DNA of 64,000 bases from JACCZX01 sp963786295 (GTDB lineage Bacteria > Pseudomonadota > Gammaproteobacteria > Burkholderiales > Burkholderiaceae_F), in contig CAWAYV010000022.1 of NCBI GenBank assembly GCA_963786295.1, positions 1-64,000 of the forward strand, given 5' to 3'. The translations under genes and the position numbers were made by a program. The stretch's first letter is position 1. The number at the start of each line of letters is the position of its first letter. The notes below the pieces were generated by a model. It was not told the origin of the DNA and searched no databases. It saw nothing but the letters and a program-made list of their open reading frames with translations. Shown here one piece after another: positions 18,303-28,005 of the stretch.

Positions 18303-19000
18303 TCCGGCTTGCGGCACGCCATCAGATAGTTGACGTCGGTGTCGCTTCCCAGCGCTGCAGTCTTCGCGAACGGGTTGTAGCGCATACCGATGATTTCACG
18401 CACTTCCAGTCCGGCCTCGCGTGCGTATCGCGCAAGCTCGCTTGGCTTTAGAAATTTCGCGTATTCGTGCGTGCCGCGCGGCAGCAGATTCAAGACATAC
18501 TCCGCACCGACAATTGCCAGCGCAAATGCCTTGGCGTTGCGATTGATCGTCGAAAAGAACACCCAGCCGCCGGGCTTACTCAACGTTGCGCAGGCGCGCA
18601 CCGTTTGTTCAGGTTCGGGAACGTGCTCCAGCATCTCCATGCAGGTCACGACGTCGAAACTCTCCGGTTTTTCAGCGGCCATTGTTTCGGCCGCGCATTC
18701 GCGATACTCGACACGAGCGTTCGAATCGAGCGCATGCAGCCGCGCGACCTGAAGCGGCTTGTCGGCCAGGTCGATGCCGGTGACGAATGCACTTTTCTGC
18801 GCCATTGCCTCGGTCAATACGCCGCCGCCGCAACCGACGTCCAGCACGCGTTTGCCGGACAGTGATGCCAAGCGGTCGATCCACTCGAGGCGGGCCGGAT
18901 TGATGTCATGCAGCGGCCGCATCGGGCCCTCGCGATCCCACCACTTGGCGGCGAGCTCGCTGAATTTGTGCAGCTCGGCTCGATCGACGTTGTCATGCAT
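18299..19000 (-). CDS. ubiG: Ubiquinone biosynthesis O-methyltransferase UbiG
   Basis: SAM-dependent methyltransferase carrying out both O-methylations of ubiquinone synthesis. The SAM loop is VLDVGCGGGVLTEAMA, followed by GIDLADKPLQVARLHA, CMEMLEHVPEP and FFSTINRNAKA, all typical of UbiG. The N-terminal NVDRAELHKFSELAAKWWD also matches. The ATG at 19000 is preferred over an upstream TTG at 19018 because it gives the family's usual length (233 residues). It is translationally coupled to gph. The frame is intact. Confidence 0.93.
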   Translation of the reverse strand: MHDNVDRAELHKFSELAAKWWDREGPMRPLHDINPARLEWIDRLASLSGKRVLDVGCGGGVLTEAMAQKSAFVTGIDLADKPLQVARLHALDSNARVEYRECAAETMAAEKPESFDVVTCMEMLEHVPEPEQTVRACATLSKPGGWVFFSTINRNAKAFALAIVGAEYVLNLLPRGTHEYAKFLKPSELARYAREAGLEVREIIGMRYNPFAKTAALGSDTDVNYLMACRKPE

Positions 19001-19044
19001 GGTTCGGATGTTACGCAAACGCTCATTTGCAGAAAAACCGGCGC

Positions 19045-19071
19045 AAAAAAAGCCCCGCCGAAGCGGGGCTT
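19045..19071 (-). terminator. Terminator after ompA-like gene
   Basis: AAGCCCCGC (19050-19058) and GCGGGGCTT (19063-19071) form a stem with a four-base loop, followed on the minus strand by a run of T. It separates the ompA-like gene from ubiG. Confidence 0.85.
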
Positions 19072-19093
19072 AGTTTGGGCAAGTCTGTTTTTA

Positions 19094-19853
19094 TTATTTC
19101 TTTACCGGTCGTGTACCCACTACTTCGACCTCGACGCGCCGGTTCGGCTGCAAGCAGTCGATCAGCTGCTTCTGATTGCGGACCTCACCCTTCGCCGACG
19201 GATCCGCGCACTGCTTGACCGGATTGGCTTCACCCTTGCCTTCGGTGTAGACGCGGTTCGGCTCGATACCTTTGGTGACAAGGTAGTCTTTAACAGCCTG
19301 CGCACGACGTTGCGAAAGTTTCAGGTTGTAGGCATCGCTGCCGATACGGTCTGTGTAGCCGACCGCGATGATCACCTCCAAGGCTCACACCGGCCAGTTT
19401 GGACACGAGATCGTCCAGCTTGGCACGGCCTTCCGGACGCAGCGTTGCCTTGTCGAAGTCAAACAACGCATCGGCCGCAAACGTCACCTTCTCGCTGGTC
19501 GGAGCAGGCGGCGCCGGTGGCGGCGGTGGCGGCGGTGGCGGTGGCGGTGGCGGTGGTGGTGGCGGAGGCGGTTCGCAGACCGGGGGCTTCATCAGCGCCC
19601 GATCGCATACGCATCCGACCGTCCAGTTCGGGAACGGCGCGCCTTCGATCTTGGTGGTCGCAGCGCGCTCAAGACTCCAAAAACCGGTTCGCCAGCACAG
19701 GCCGAACGGGTTCATGACGACAACGCCATTCGGACTAATGACGTACGGGCTTTCGCGCGGGTCGACGATCTTGATGTCCTTCTGCTGGGCGAGACTTACG
19801 CCAGAGACGGTCATCAACGCCGCGGCAACGAGGCCCAGCTTGATGAATTTCAT
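19094..19853 (-). CDS. OmpA-family outer-membrane protein with polyproline linker (frame broken once)
   Basis: Signal peptide MKFIKLGLVAAALMTVSGVSLA. A ~90-residue N-terminal part ends in a Cys-containing segment, then an uninterrupted proline tract of about 19 residues, then an OmpA/MotB peptidoglycan-binding domain (ALFDFDKATLRPEGRAKLDDL). The domain continues after one frame change near 19378 as VGYTDRIGSDAYNLKLSQRRAQAVKDYL. There is no eight-stranded barrel, so it is closer to short peptidoglycan-linked OmpA proteins of betaproteobacteria. GAGGAG precedes the ATG. It probably anchors the outer membrane to the cell wall. Confidence 0.87.
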
Positions 19854-19980
19854 ATTGGTGCTCCTCACTCGAGATTCGGAAAAAACCGTTCGGAGCGCAA
19901 ACCGAACGATCGGTGCAAGCATGCGTCGATCGGTGGTCGTTTGGGCAAGCGCGGCAACAAACGCGCTTCTACCTGCCTGC

Positions 19981-21332
19981 CTAAACAGCCCCGCTCGTGA
20001 GCAAAACTTGTCGGCAACGATTCTGCCACGCGCCTACCGATGCCATCAGCGTCTTTTCGAGCAAGCCGTCGCTATCTGCAAGCGCGTGTCGCTTATGCAC
20101 AACAGGCTTGCCGGCAATCCAGACATCGGTGACCTGTTCGCGCCCAGCCGCGTACACGATTTGTGACACGACGTCATAAAGCGGCTGTGTTTCGACCGCC
20201 GCCAGATCGAACGCGACCAGATCTGCCTGCTTGCCGACTTCGATCGAGCCGATGCTCCGATCGAGTCCTAGCGCGCGCGCGCCGGCCAATGTGGCGCTTT
20301 CAAGCGCCTCGGGCGCACCGAATGCGCTCGCATCGCTGTGCGACGCCCTTGGCAAGCAACGCCGCCAGGCGCAGCTCGGCCAGCATGTCGATGCGATTGT
20401 TGCTCGCGGCGCCGTCGGTGCCGATGGCAATGTTGACGCCCGCTGCCGACAGCTTGGCCAGCGGCGCGAGCCCGCTGCCGAGCTTGAGGTTCGACGCCGG
20501 GCAGTGCGCCACCGAAGCACCACGCTGTGCCAGCAGCTGAATTTCGTGCTCGTTCAAATGGACCGCGTGCACCGCGATCAATCGTTCCGACACGATCCCC
20601 AGACGGTCGAGCCGCTGCAAAGGCCGGCAGCCATGCTTGGCGATCGATTCCGCGATCTCATCGTCGGTCTCATGCACGTGGGTGTGGATCGGCAAGTCGA
20701 GCTCTTCGGCCAATACCGCGATGCGCTTCAGCGTTTGATCGGCAACGGTGAACGGCGCGTGCGGAGCCAGCGTGAAGCTCACCAGCGGATCGTTGCGAAA
20801 TGCGTCGCGCGTCGCCAGTCCCTTGCGCAAATAGTCTTCGGCGTCCGCTGCGTACGCGGTCGGAAATTCGATCGCGATAATGCCCGCAACCGCGCGCATG
20901 CCCAGCGCTGCGCAATGCGCGCAAGCTGGCTTCCGGATAGAAGTACATGTCCGAACACGTAGTGGTGCCGGAGCGCAACATCTCGAGCGCGGCGAGCTGA
21001 GTGCCATCGTGCACGAAGTCAGCCGATACCAGCGCAGCCTCGAGCGGCCAGATGCGATCCTTCAGCCAGCGCATCAGCGGTAGATCGTCGCCGACGCCGC
21101 GCAGTAGGGTCATCGCCGCGTGCGTGTGGCAGTTGACCAACCCGGGCGTCACCGCGTGGTTGTCAAGTGTGTGGGTGTTAGCCGCGCTATAGCGCTGCGT
21201 TGCCTCGGCTGACGGCAATACGTCGACGATCCGGCCATCGGCGATTGCAATCGCATGGCGTTCGAGCACGGCTGCGCGCGGCACGACCGGAATGACCCAG
21301 CGGGCATGGACGAGAGTGTCGATATCGGTCAT
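19981..21332 (-). CDS. mtaD: TRZ/ATZ-family amidohydrolase, MtaD-like deaminase (frame broken)
   Basis: Metal-dependent amidohydrolase resembling 5-methylthioadenosine/S-adenosylhomocysteine deaminase. Metal ligands are visible in VNCHTHAAMTLLRG, in LDLPIHTHVHETDDE and in NIAIGTDGAASNN. The frame changes near 20930 and near 20340; the C-terminal part resumes as FGAPEALESATLAGARALGLD and ends DVWIAGKPVVHKR followed by a short tail. In Pseudomonas an mtaD gene lies beside ubiG and gyrA, as here, which supports the call. The ATG at 21332 (MTDIDTL) or 21344 may start it. Other deaminase substrates of this superfamily cannot be excluded. Confidence 0.8.
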
Positions 21333-21451
21333 CGGATCGGGCACAAAGGCGCGCGATTACAGCACACGGCAGCGTCATAGCGAGGCGAAATCCGCGCCTT
21401 CGGCTGATAAACTTCGCAGCTTAATTTTTGGGTTCTGCACTGGAAAATTCG

Positions 21452-24088
21452 GTGGATCAATTCGCCAAGGAAACGCTGCCGATTTCGCTCGAAGAAGAGA
21501 TGCGGCGTTCGTATCTCGACTACGCGATGAGCGTGATCGTCGGCCGCGCGCTGCCGGACGTGCGCGACGGTCTGAAGCCGGTGCACCGGAGAGTGTTGTT
21601 CGCGATGCACGAGAGCAATTACGTGCACACGCGGCCGTACGTGAAGTGCGCGCGCGTCGTCGGCGACGTGATGGGTAAATATCACCCGCACGGCGACCAG
21701 GCGATTTACGACACGCTCGTCAGAATGGCGCAGCCGTTTTCGCTGCGCTATCTGCTGATCGACGGGCAGGGCAACTTCGGCTCGGTCGATGGCGACAACC
21801 CGGCGGCGATGCGCTACACCGAGTGCCGGTTGTCGAAGATTGCGGCGTCGCTGCTGCTCGATATCGACAAGGAAACGGTCGACTTCGCTCCGAACTACGA
21901 CGGCAAGGAGCAGGAGCCGCTGGTGCTGCCCGCGCGTGTGCCGAATCTATTGATCAACGGCTCTGCTGGCATCGCGGTGGGAATGGCGACCAATATTCCG
22001 CCGCACAACCTCGGCGAAGTGATCGACGGTTGCATGACGCTGCTGCGCAATCCGCAGACGAGCATCGATGAGTTGATCGAGCTGATTCCGGCACCTGATT
22101 TTCCGACCGCGGGAATCATCTACGGCATCGAAGGCGTGCGCGAAGGCTATCGCACCGGTCGCGGCCGCGTCGTGATGCGCGCCAAGGCGCACTTCGAAGA
22201 GATCGACAAGGGCACGCGTTCGGCGATCATCATCGACGAGCTGCCGTATCAGGTGAACAAGCGCGTGCTGCTCGAGCGCATCGCCGAGATGGTCAACGAA
22301 AAGCGGATCGAGGGCATCTCTGACATCCGCGATGAATCGGACAAATCCGGTATGCGCGTCGTCTTCGAGTTGAAGCGCAACGAGCAGCCTGATGTCGTGC
22401 TGAACAATCTGTACAAGCAGTCGCAGCTGCAGGACACGTTCGGTATCAACATGGTGGCGCTGGTCGACGGCCAGCCGCGCGTGCTGAACCTGAAGCAGAT
22501 GCTCGACGCGTTCTTGTCGCATCGGCGCGAGGTGATTACGCGGCGCACGGTGTTCGAGCTGCGCGAGGCGCGCCGACGCGGCCACGTGCTCGAAGGGCTG
22601 GCGGTGGCGCTGGCCAACATCGACGAGTTCATCGCGCTGATCAAGGCGGCGCCGACGCCGCCGGTCGCAAAGACCGGATTGATGAGCCGCGCCTGGGATT
22701 CGTCGGTCGTGCGCGAGATGTTGACGCGCTCGGGTCGCGATATGAATGCCTATCGCCCCGAGGCGATGGATCCGCGCTTCGGACTGATGGACGACGGGCT
22801 GTATCGGCTGTCGGACGAACAGGCAGAGCAGATTTTGCAGATGCGCCTGCAGCGCCTGACCGGGCTCGAGCAGGACAAGATCGTCAACGAGTATCGCGAC
22901 GTGATGGAGCAGATCACCGATCTGCTGAACGTGCTCGCCACGCCTGCGCGGATCACCGACATCATCGCCGAAGAACTGCTTGCGCTGAAGAGCGAATTCG
23001 GCGATGCGCGCCGCTCGGAGATCGTGCGCAGCGCGCAGGATTTGATCACCGAAGATCTGATCACGCCTGAAGACATGGTGGTCACGCTGTCGCACGCCGG
23101 CTATATAAAGAGCCAGCCGCTCGCCGACTATCGCGCGCAGCGGCGCGGCGGGCGCGGCAAGCAGGCGGCATCAACACGCGAAGACGACTGGATCGATCAG
23201 CTCTTCATCGCTCACACGCACGACACGATCCTGTGCTTCTCCGATCGAGGCCGGTTGTATTGGTTGAAGGTGTGGGAAGTGCCGCAGGGCCAGCGCAACG
23301 CGCGCGGCCGGCCGATCGTCAACATGTTTCCGTTGATGGAGAACGAGAAGATCACGGTGGTGCTGCCGATCAAGCAGTTCGACGAGGAACACTTCGTCTT
23401 CATGGCCACCGCGATGGGCACCGTGAAGAAAACCGCGCTGACGGATTTCTCGAACCCGCGCAAGGCCGGCATCATCGCGGTCGACCTCGACGCCGGTGAC
23501 TACCTGATCGGCGCCGCAATCACGGACGGCAAGCACGACGTGATGCTTTTCTCGGACGCCGGCAAGGCGGTGCGCTTCGACGAGAACGACGTGCGGCCGA
23601 TGGGTCGTCAAGCGCGCGGCGTGCGCGGTATGTGGCTGGACGAAGGCCAGCAGGTGATCGCGATGCTGGTGGCCGAAGACGAGCGGCAGAGCGTGTTGAC
23701 CGCGACCGAAAACGGCTTCGGCAAGCGCACTCCGATCATCGAGTACACGCGCCACTCACGCGCGACGCGCGGAATGATCGCGATTACCACCAGCGAGCGA
23801 AACGGCAAGGTCGTCGCTGCCACGCTGGTGCGTAACGACGACGAAGTGATGCTGATCACCACCGGCGGCGTGCTGATTCGTACGCGCGTTGCAGAGATTC
23901 GCGAGATGGGCCGCGCAACGCAGGGCGTCACGCTGATTGCACTCGACGGCGGCACTCGGCTCTCTAACCTGCAGCGAGTAGTCGAGCGCGACAGCGATGT
24001 GGTCAATGGCGACAATGGGCACGCGACTGCTGTCGATACCGGCAGTACGGACGATAACGGCTCTGCAGACGAACCTCCGCAGAACTGA
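21452..24088 (+). CDS. gyrA: DNA gyrase subunit A
   Basis: 878-residue intact GyrA. The N-terminus MDQFAKETLPISLEEEMRRS starts at a GTG at 21452; an in-frame TTG at 21428 would add eight unlikely residues. The catalytic tyrosine is Tyr122 in AAMRYTE. The quinolone region reads GKYHPHGDQAIYDTLV, giving Gln83 and Asp87 by E. coli numbering. The C-terminal beta-pinwheel carries the GyrA box QRRGGRGK, and the tail is acidic and Asn/Asp rich. It introduces negative supercoils with GyrB. It heads the block containing pheA, hisC and tyrA. Confidence 0.97.
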   Translation: MDQFAKETLPISLEEEMRRSYLDYAMSVIVGRALPDVRDGLKPVHRRVLFAMHESNYVHTRPYVKCARVVGDVMGKYHPHGDQAIYDTLVRMAQPFSLRYLLIDGQGNFGSVDGDNPAAMRYTECRLSKIAASLLLDIDKETVDFAPNYDGKEQEPLVLPARVPNLLINGSAGIAVGMATNIPPHNLGEVIDGCMTLLRNPQTSIDELIELIPAPDFPTAGIIYGIEGVREGYRTGRGRVVMRAKAHFEEIDKGTRSAIIIDELPYQVNKRVLLERIAEMVNEKRIEGISDIRDESDKSGMRVVFELKRNEQPDVVLNNLYKQSQLQDTFGINMVALVDGQPRVLNLKQMLDAFLSHRREVITRRTVFELREARRRGHVLEGLAVALANIDEFIALIKAAPTPPVAKTGLMSRAWDSSVVREMLTRSGRDMNAYRPEAMDPRFGLMDDGLYRLSDEQAEQILQMRLQRLTGLEQDKIVNEYRDVMEQITDLLNVLATPARITDIIAEELLALKSEFGDARRSEIVRSAQDLITEDLITPEDMVVTLSHAGYIKSQPLADYRAQRRGGRGKQAASTREDDWIDQLFIAHTHDTILCFSDRGRLYWLKVWEVPQGQRNARGRPIVNMFPLMENEKITVVLPIKQFDEEHFVFMATAMGTVKKTALTDFSNPRKAGIIAVDLDAGDYLIGAAITDGKHDVMLFSDAGKAVRFDENDVRPMGRQARGVRGMWLDEGQQVIAMLVAEDERQSVLTATENGFGKRTPIIEYTRHSRATRGMIAITTSERNGKVVAATLVRNDDEVMLITTGGVLIRTRVAEIREMGRATQGVTLIALDGGTRLSNLQRVVERDSDVVNGDNGHATAVDTGSTDDNGSADEPPQN

Positions 24089-24141
24089 CGTGCCACAGCG
24101 CGTCTATAACTTCTCCCACGGGCAGTTGTTCGAGCGACGCC

Positions 24142-25245
24142 ATGGGTGAACACATCGACGATCGCCTCAGGTTGCTGCGCGATGCGATCGACACGGTTGA
24201 CGAGCGATTGATCGCTTTGTTGAACGAACGCGCGCAGCTTGCGATCGACGTTGGAAAGATCAAGCACGGTGCCGGCGCACCCGTCTTTCGACCCGAGCGT
24301 GAAGCCGAAATTCTGCAACGCGCCGGTGCGTTGAATGCCGGACCGTTGTCGCGAGACCACGTCACCCACATTTTTCGCGAAGTGATCTCGGCCTGTCGTG
24401 CGCTGGAGCGACCACTGACGGTGGCGTACCTCGGGCCGGCAGGGACGTTTTCCGAAATGGCGATGCAGCGGCAATTTGGCTCCAGCGTCACCGGGTTGCC
24501 GTGCACGACGCTGGACGACGTGTTCCGCACGACCGAAGCGGGCAGCGCCGATCTGGCGATCGTGCCGCTCGAAAATTCCTCCGAAGGCGCGGTCAATCGC
24601 ACGCTCGATTTGCTGCTGGCGACACCGCTCGGCATGCTGGCTGAGGTGTCGGTTTCTGTCCAACACAATTTGCTCACCAAGAGCGGCTCGATGAGCGGTG
24701 TCGTGCGCGTGTGTGCGCACGCGCAGGCGTTGGCGCAGTGCGCGGGGTGGCTCAACCAGCACTGGCCGTCGCTGGAACGGCAGCCGGTCGCGAGTAACGC
24801 CGAAGCCGCACGCATGGCCTCGGAAGACGCAGACGACGCGGCGATTGCGGGCGAGCCGGCAGCCCGTCACCACAACGTTCAAATGGTTGCCGCGCAGATT
24901 CAGGACGACACGCACAATCGCACGCGCTTCGCTGTGCTGGGTGCGCAGTCGAAGCAGCCATCGACGCCATCGGCGCGCGACAAGACGTCGCTGATCCTTT
25001 CGGTGCCCAACAAGGCCGGCGCGGTGTTTCACATGTTGTCGCCATTGGCCGCACACGGAGTGTCGATGACGCGCTTCGAGTCGCGGCCGGCGCGCGTCGG
25101 CACTTGGGAGTATTACTTCTACGTCGACGTCGAAGGCCACGTGGACGAGCCGAAAGTTGCACGCGCGCTCACAGAGTTGCAGCAGGCGTGCGCGTTCTAT
25201 AAGTGTCTCGGCTCGTATCCCGCCGAACAAACGGAAGCACGATGA
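24142..25245 (+). CDS. pheA: Bifunctional chorismate mutase / prephenate dehydratase
   Basis: P-protein of phenylalanine synthesis, 367 residues. The chorismate mutase domain (about 1-95) has the AroQ pattern RLRLLRDAIDTVDERLIALLNER. The prephenate dehydratase domain has VAYLGPAGTFSEMA, PLENSSEGAVNRTLD and the catalytic NRTRFAVLG. A C-terminal ACT domain (about 280-360) contains the FESRP element for phenylalanine feedback. Its stop overlaps the hisC start (ATGA at 25242). In many relatives serC lies between gyrA and pheA; here only about 50 nt do. Confidence 0.95.
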   Translation: MGEHIDDRLRLLRDAIDTVDERLIALLNERAQLAIDVGKIKHGAGAPVFRPEREAEILQRAGALNAGPLSRDHVTHIFREVISACRALERPLTVAYLGPAGTFSEMAMQRQFGSSVTGLPCTTLDDVFRTTEAGSADLAIVPLENSSEGAVNRTLDLLLATPLGMLAEVSVSVQHNLLTKSGSMSGVVRVCAHAQALAQCAGWLNQHWPSLERQPVASNAEAARMASEDADDAAIAGEPAARHHNVQMVAAQIQDDTHNRTRFAVLGAQSKQPSTPSARDKTSLILSVPNKAGAVFHMLSPLAAHGVSMTRFESRPARVGTWEYYFYVDVEGHVDEPKVARALTELQQACAFYKCLGSYPAEQTEAR

Positions 25246-26347
25246 GTGCTTGTGCGGCTCTACCCGCTCTACCGTACGTGCGCGAAATCTCGCCGTACAT
25301 TGCGGGAAAGCCGATCGATGAATTGGCGCGCGAGTTCGGGCTCGACCCCGAATCGATCGTCAAACTGGCGTCGAACGAAAATCCGCGCGGCATGCCGGCG
25401 TCTGCAAAACGCGCGATAGCCGAAGTGCTGGCCGATCTCGGCCGCTATCCCGACAGCAACGGCTTCGCGCTGAAGTCGGCGCTGTCTGCAAAGTTCGATG
25501 TTCCAGCTGACTGGATCACGCTCGGCAACGGCAGCAACGACATTCTCGAACTGGCCGCTGCGGCGCTGCTGTCCCCTGGTCGTAGCTGCGTGTATGCGCA
25601 GCACTCGTTCGCCGTTTACGCGTTGGCCACGCAGGCACGCGGCGCGCGCGCGATCGTCGCGCCCGCAAAGAATCTTGGCCACGATCTGGACGCGATGGCG
25701 TCGGCGATCGCGTCCGACACGGCCTTGATCTACATCGCGAATCCAAACAATCCGACCGGAACCCATCTGCGAGCGGAAGCAATCGAAGCGTTTCTCGCGG
25801 GCGTCCCGCGCGCGCGTAGTCGTCGTGATCGATGAGGCTTACAACGAATACTTGCCACCCGAGCGTCGTTTCAACAGTGCCCTTTGGGTACGAAAGTTTC
25901 CGAATCTGCTGATCTGCACGCACGTTGTCGAAGGCTTATGGGTTGGCAGGACTGCGCGTCGGATACGGCATTGCGCAGACGGAATTGACCGATCTCCTTA
26001 ATCGTGTGCGGCAGCCGTTTAACGTAAATGCGGCGGCCCAGGCCGCCGCAGTAGCCGCATTGAGCGATGCTGAATTCCTGGATGAGAGTTACCGCCTCAA
26101 CCGCAGCGGCATGCAGCAATTGAACGACGCGTTTCGCTCGCTCGGTCTTGAATATGTGCCGAGCTACGGCAACTTCGTGCTGGTCAAGGTAGGCGACGCG
26201 GAGCGGATGTATCAGGAGTTACTGAAGCGGGGTGTCATCGTGCGGCCGGTCGGCAATTACGGCTTACCGGAGTGGTTGCGCGTTACGGTCGGCTTACCCG
26301 AAGAAAATTCGAGATTCGTTGAAGCGCTGAAGGCCGCGCTGGGATGA
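25242..26347 (+). CDS. hisC: Histidinol-phosphate / aromatic aminotransferase (frame broken)
   Basis: PLP aminotransferase of fold type I. It has VKLASNENPRGMPASAKRAI near the start, ITLGNGSNDILELAAAALL, YIANPNNPTGTH, then across two frame changes (about 25812 and 25925) VVVIDEAYNEYLPPE and LSKAYGLAGLRVGYGIA, whose Lys carries PLP, and EWLRVTVGLPEEN. In this gene order, between pheA and tyrA, the enzyme (often called HisC2) is thought to serve phenylalanine/tyrosine synthesis as well as histidine. It is coupled by ATGA overlaps to both neighbours. Confidence 0.9.
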
Positions 26348-27192
26348 GACTGGCGCTGATCGGCGTGGGGTTGATCGGCGGTTCGTTTGCGAGAGCATTG
26401 CGCGCCGCTGGCAAGGTCGATGTCGTGGTTGGATTTGACAATCAACCCGATGCCTTGAGGCGGGCGATCGACCTTGGCGTTATCGATCAATCCGCAGAAT
26501 CGGCGGCGCGGGCGGTCGAGCACGCCGATTTGGCGATGATCGCAACGCCGGTCGGATCGATGCAGAACGTCCTGCAAGCCATTGCTCCACATCTGGCTCG
26601 GACTGCAATCGTTACCGATGTCGGCAGCACAAAGGCAAGCGTGATCGCGGCCGCGCGCCACGAACTTGGGTCTGCATTCGAGCGTTTTGTGCCTGGCCAT
26701 CCGATCGCTGGACGTGAACACTCGGGCGTTGAATATTCGGAAGCGGCACTGTTCAACGACAAGTTGTTCATATGCACTCCGGTGGACCAGACCGATGCGG
26801 AAGCGGTGCGTCAGGTTGAGGCGCTTTGGCGCAGCGTCGGCTGCCATACGGATCGCATGACGCCTGAAGAACACGACACCGTGTTCGCGGCGGTGAGCCA
26901 CTTGCCGCATCTGTTGGCATTCGCACTGGTTGCGCAGATCGCGGCTGACCCAGACGCCGCACGAAAGTTCGCGCTGGCCGGTGCGGGTTTTCGCGATTTC
27001 ACGCGCATCGCCGCGTCGAGTCCGGCCCTGTGGAGCGATGTATGCGTTGCAAATCGCGACGCACTCGGCGATGAACTCAGACAACATCGCAACCTTCTCG
27101 CAGAACTGCAGCAGGCGATCGATGAATGCGATCGCGAAGCATTGCAAAGCGTCTTCTCGCGAGCAGGTGAGAGCTTGCGTGCGCTTGGGTAG
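26344..27192 (+). CDS. tyrA: Prephenate dehydrogenase
   Basis: 282 residues. MRLALIGVGLIGGSFARAL is the NAD-binding loop, followed by VTDVGSTKASV, FVPGHPIAGREHSG and THxxVxHLPH-like AAVSHLPHLLAFAL, all typical of TyrA. It has no fused chorismate mutase or EPSP-synthase domain. It converts prephenate to 4-hydroxyphenylpyruvate for tyrosine. Unusually for the group, aroA does not follow directly: about 9 kb of lipoprotein and pilus genes intervene. Confidence 0.94.
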   Translation: MRLALIGVGLIGGSFARALRAAGKVDVVVGFDNQPDALRRAIDLGVIDQSAESAARAVEHADLAMIATPVGSMQNVLQAIAPHLARTAIVTDVGSTKASVIAAARHELGSAFERFVPGHPIAGREHSGVEYSEAALFNDKLFICTPVDQTDAEAVRQVEALWRSVGCHTDRMTPEEHDTVFAAVSHLPHLLAFALVAQIAADPDAARKFALAGAGFRDFTRIAASSPALWSDVCVANRDALGDELRQHRNLLAELQQAIDECDREALQSVFSRAGESLRALG

Positions 27193-27283
27193 CGCTCATT
27201 GAGGCGTATTCGACTCCTTAATTCCCGTAGCGATGGCGCATGTCGGTGTGTAAGCTGGTTCAACCGACTTTGGCGGCAACACG

Positions 27284-27799
27284 GTGAAATACATTCGAGG
27301 GCTAAGGGAGTGCGTACTGGTCGCGACCGCGATCGCGCTCTTGGCCTGCGACTCGCGCGGTCGGGCATTCGAAGACTTGCGGCTGGCGCGCTTGAACGAA
27401 GGCCAGTCGAGCGAGCAGGACGTGCGCAAACTCTTCGGCGAGCCCACCGCGGTGCGCGACATCACCGGCGGCAAGGGCCTGATCTATCCGCTGGGTCCTG
27501 AAGGCCCGCACACGCTATTGATGAAGATCGATGGCAAGGGCAAGTACCAAGGGCGGGAAGATCTGCTGACGCGCGCCAATTTCGAGCGAGTCACGCGAGG
27601 ACTGAAGGAGCTCGACGTGCTGGTGATGCTCGGTCGCCCGGGACGCGCTGAAAGGTATCCGTTGAAGCAGCAATCTTCCTGGGAATGGCGATTTCTCGAT
27701 GGTGACGACACACGGATCTTTGTCGTGACCTTCGATGCGAGCGGCACGGTCGTGAGCACGGCGATCGAGGATGACCCGCGCCGATTCGGCGGTCGGTAA
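27284..27799 (+). CDS. BamE/OmlA-like lipoprotein
   Basis: 171 residues from a GTG start. The N-terminal signal ends in the lipobox LLACDS, so the mature protein should be lipid-modified at Cys22 or so. Two BamE-like half-repeats are visible: GQSSEQDVRKLFGEPTAV (first) and LKELDVLVMLGRPGRAERYP (second), the second ending VVTFDASGTVVSTAIEDDPR. BamE assists outer-membrane barrel assembly, but BamE-like repeats also occur in other lipoproteins. Its position between tyrA and the pilin operon is compatible with an outer-membrane or pilus-related role; this is inference. Confidence 0.78.
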   Translation: MKYIRGLRECVLVATAIALLACDSRGRAFEDLRLARLNEGQSSEQDVRKLFGEPTAVRDITGGKGLIYPLGPEGPHTLLMKIDGKGKYQGREDLLTRANFERVTRGLKELDVLVMLGRPGRAERYPLKQQSSWEWRFLDGDDTRIFVVTFDASGTVVSTAIEDDPRRFGGR

Positions 27800-28005
27800 C
27801 GCCGGCTAATGCGGCCGGACTAGCGTCCGCTGCCGAGTGATCGATCGAAGTCGGCCGCTCGCCTGTCCTTATTCATCCGTTCGGCGTCGCGTATCGCGGC
27901 CGCCACATCCGCGCATCCGCTCGTCGCGGAAGGGATTCCACTGGGCGGTATCAGCGCGCTTTGTTCGTCGCCTCTGGATATGCTCCGTCGCCAGGAGGGT
28001 TGTCA

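Noticed and set aside
19510..19577. GGCGGT repeat on the plus strand as a CRISPR-like or glycine-repeat gene
   Set aside because: It is the complement of the proline codons in the OmpA-like gene; no spacers or unit structure beyond single codons.
23608..25230. 540-codon open frame on the minus strand
   Set aside because: Antisense to the gyrA end and pheA; low-complexity Arg/Val/Ala composition, no start signal or domain.
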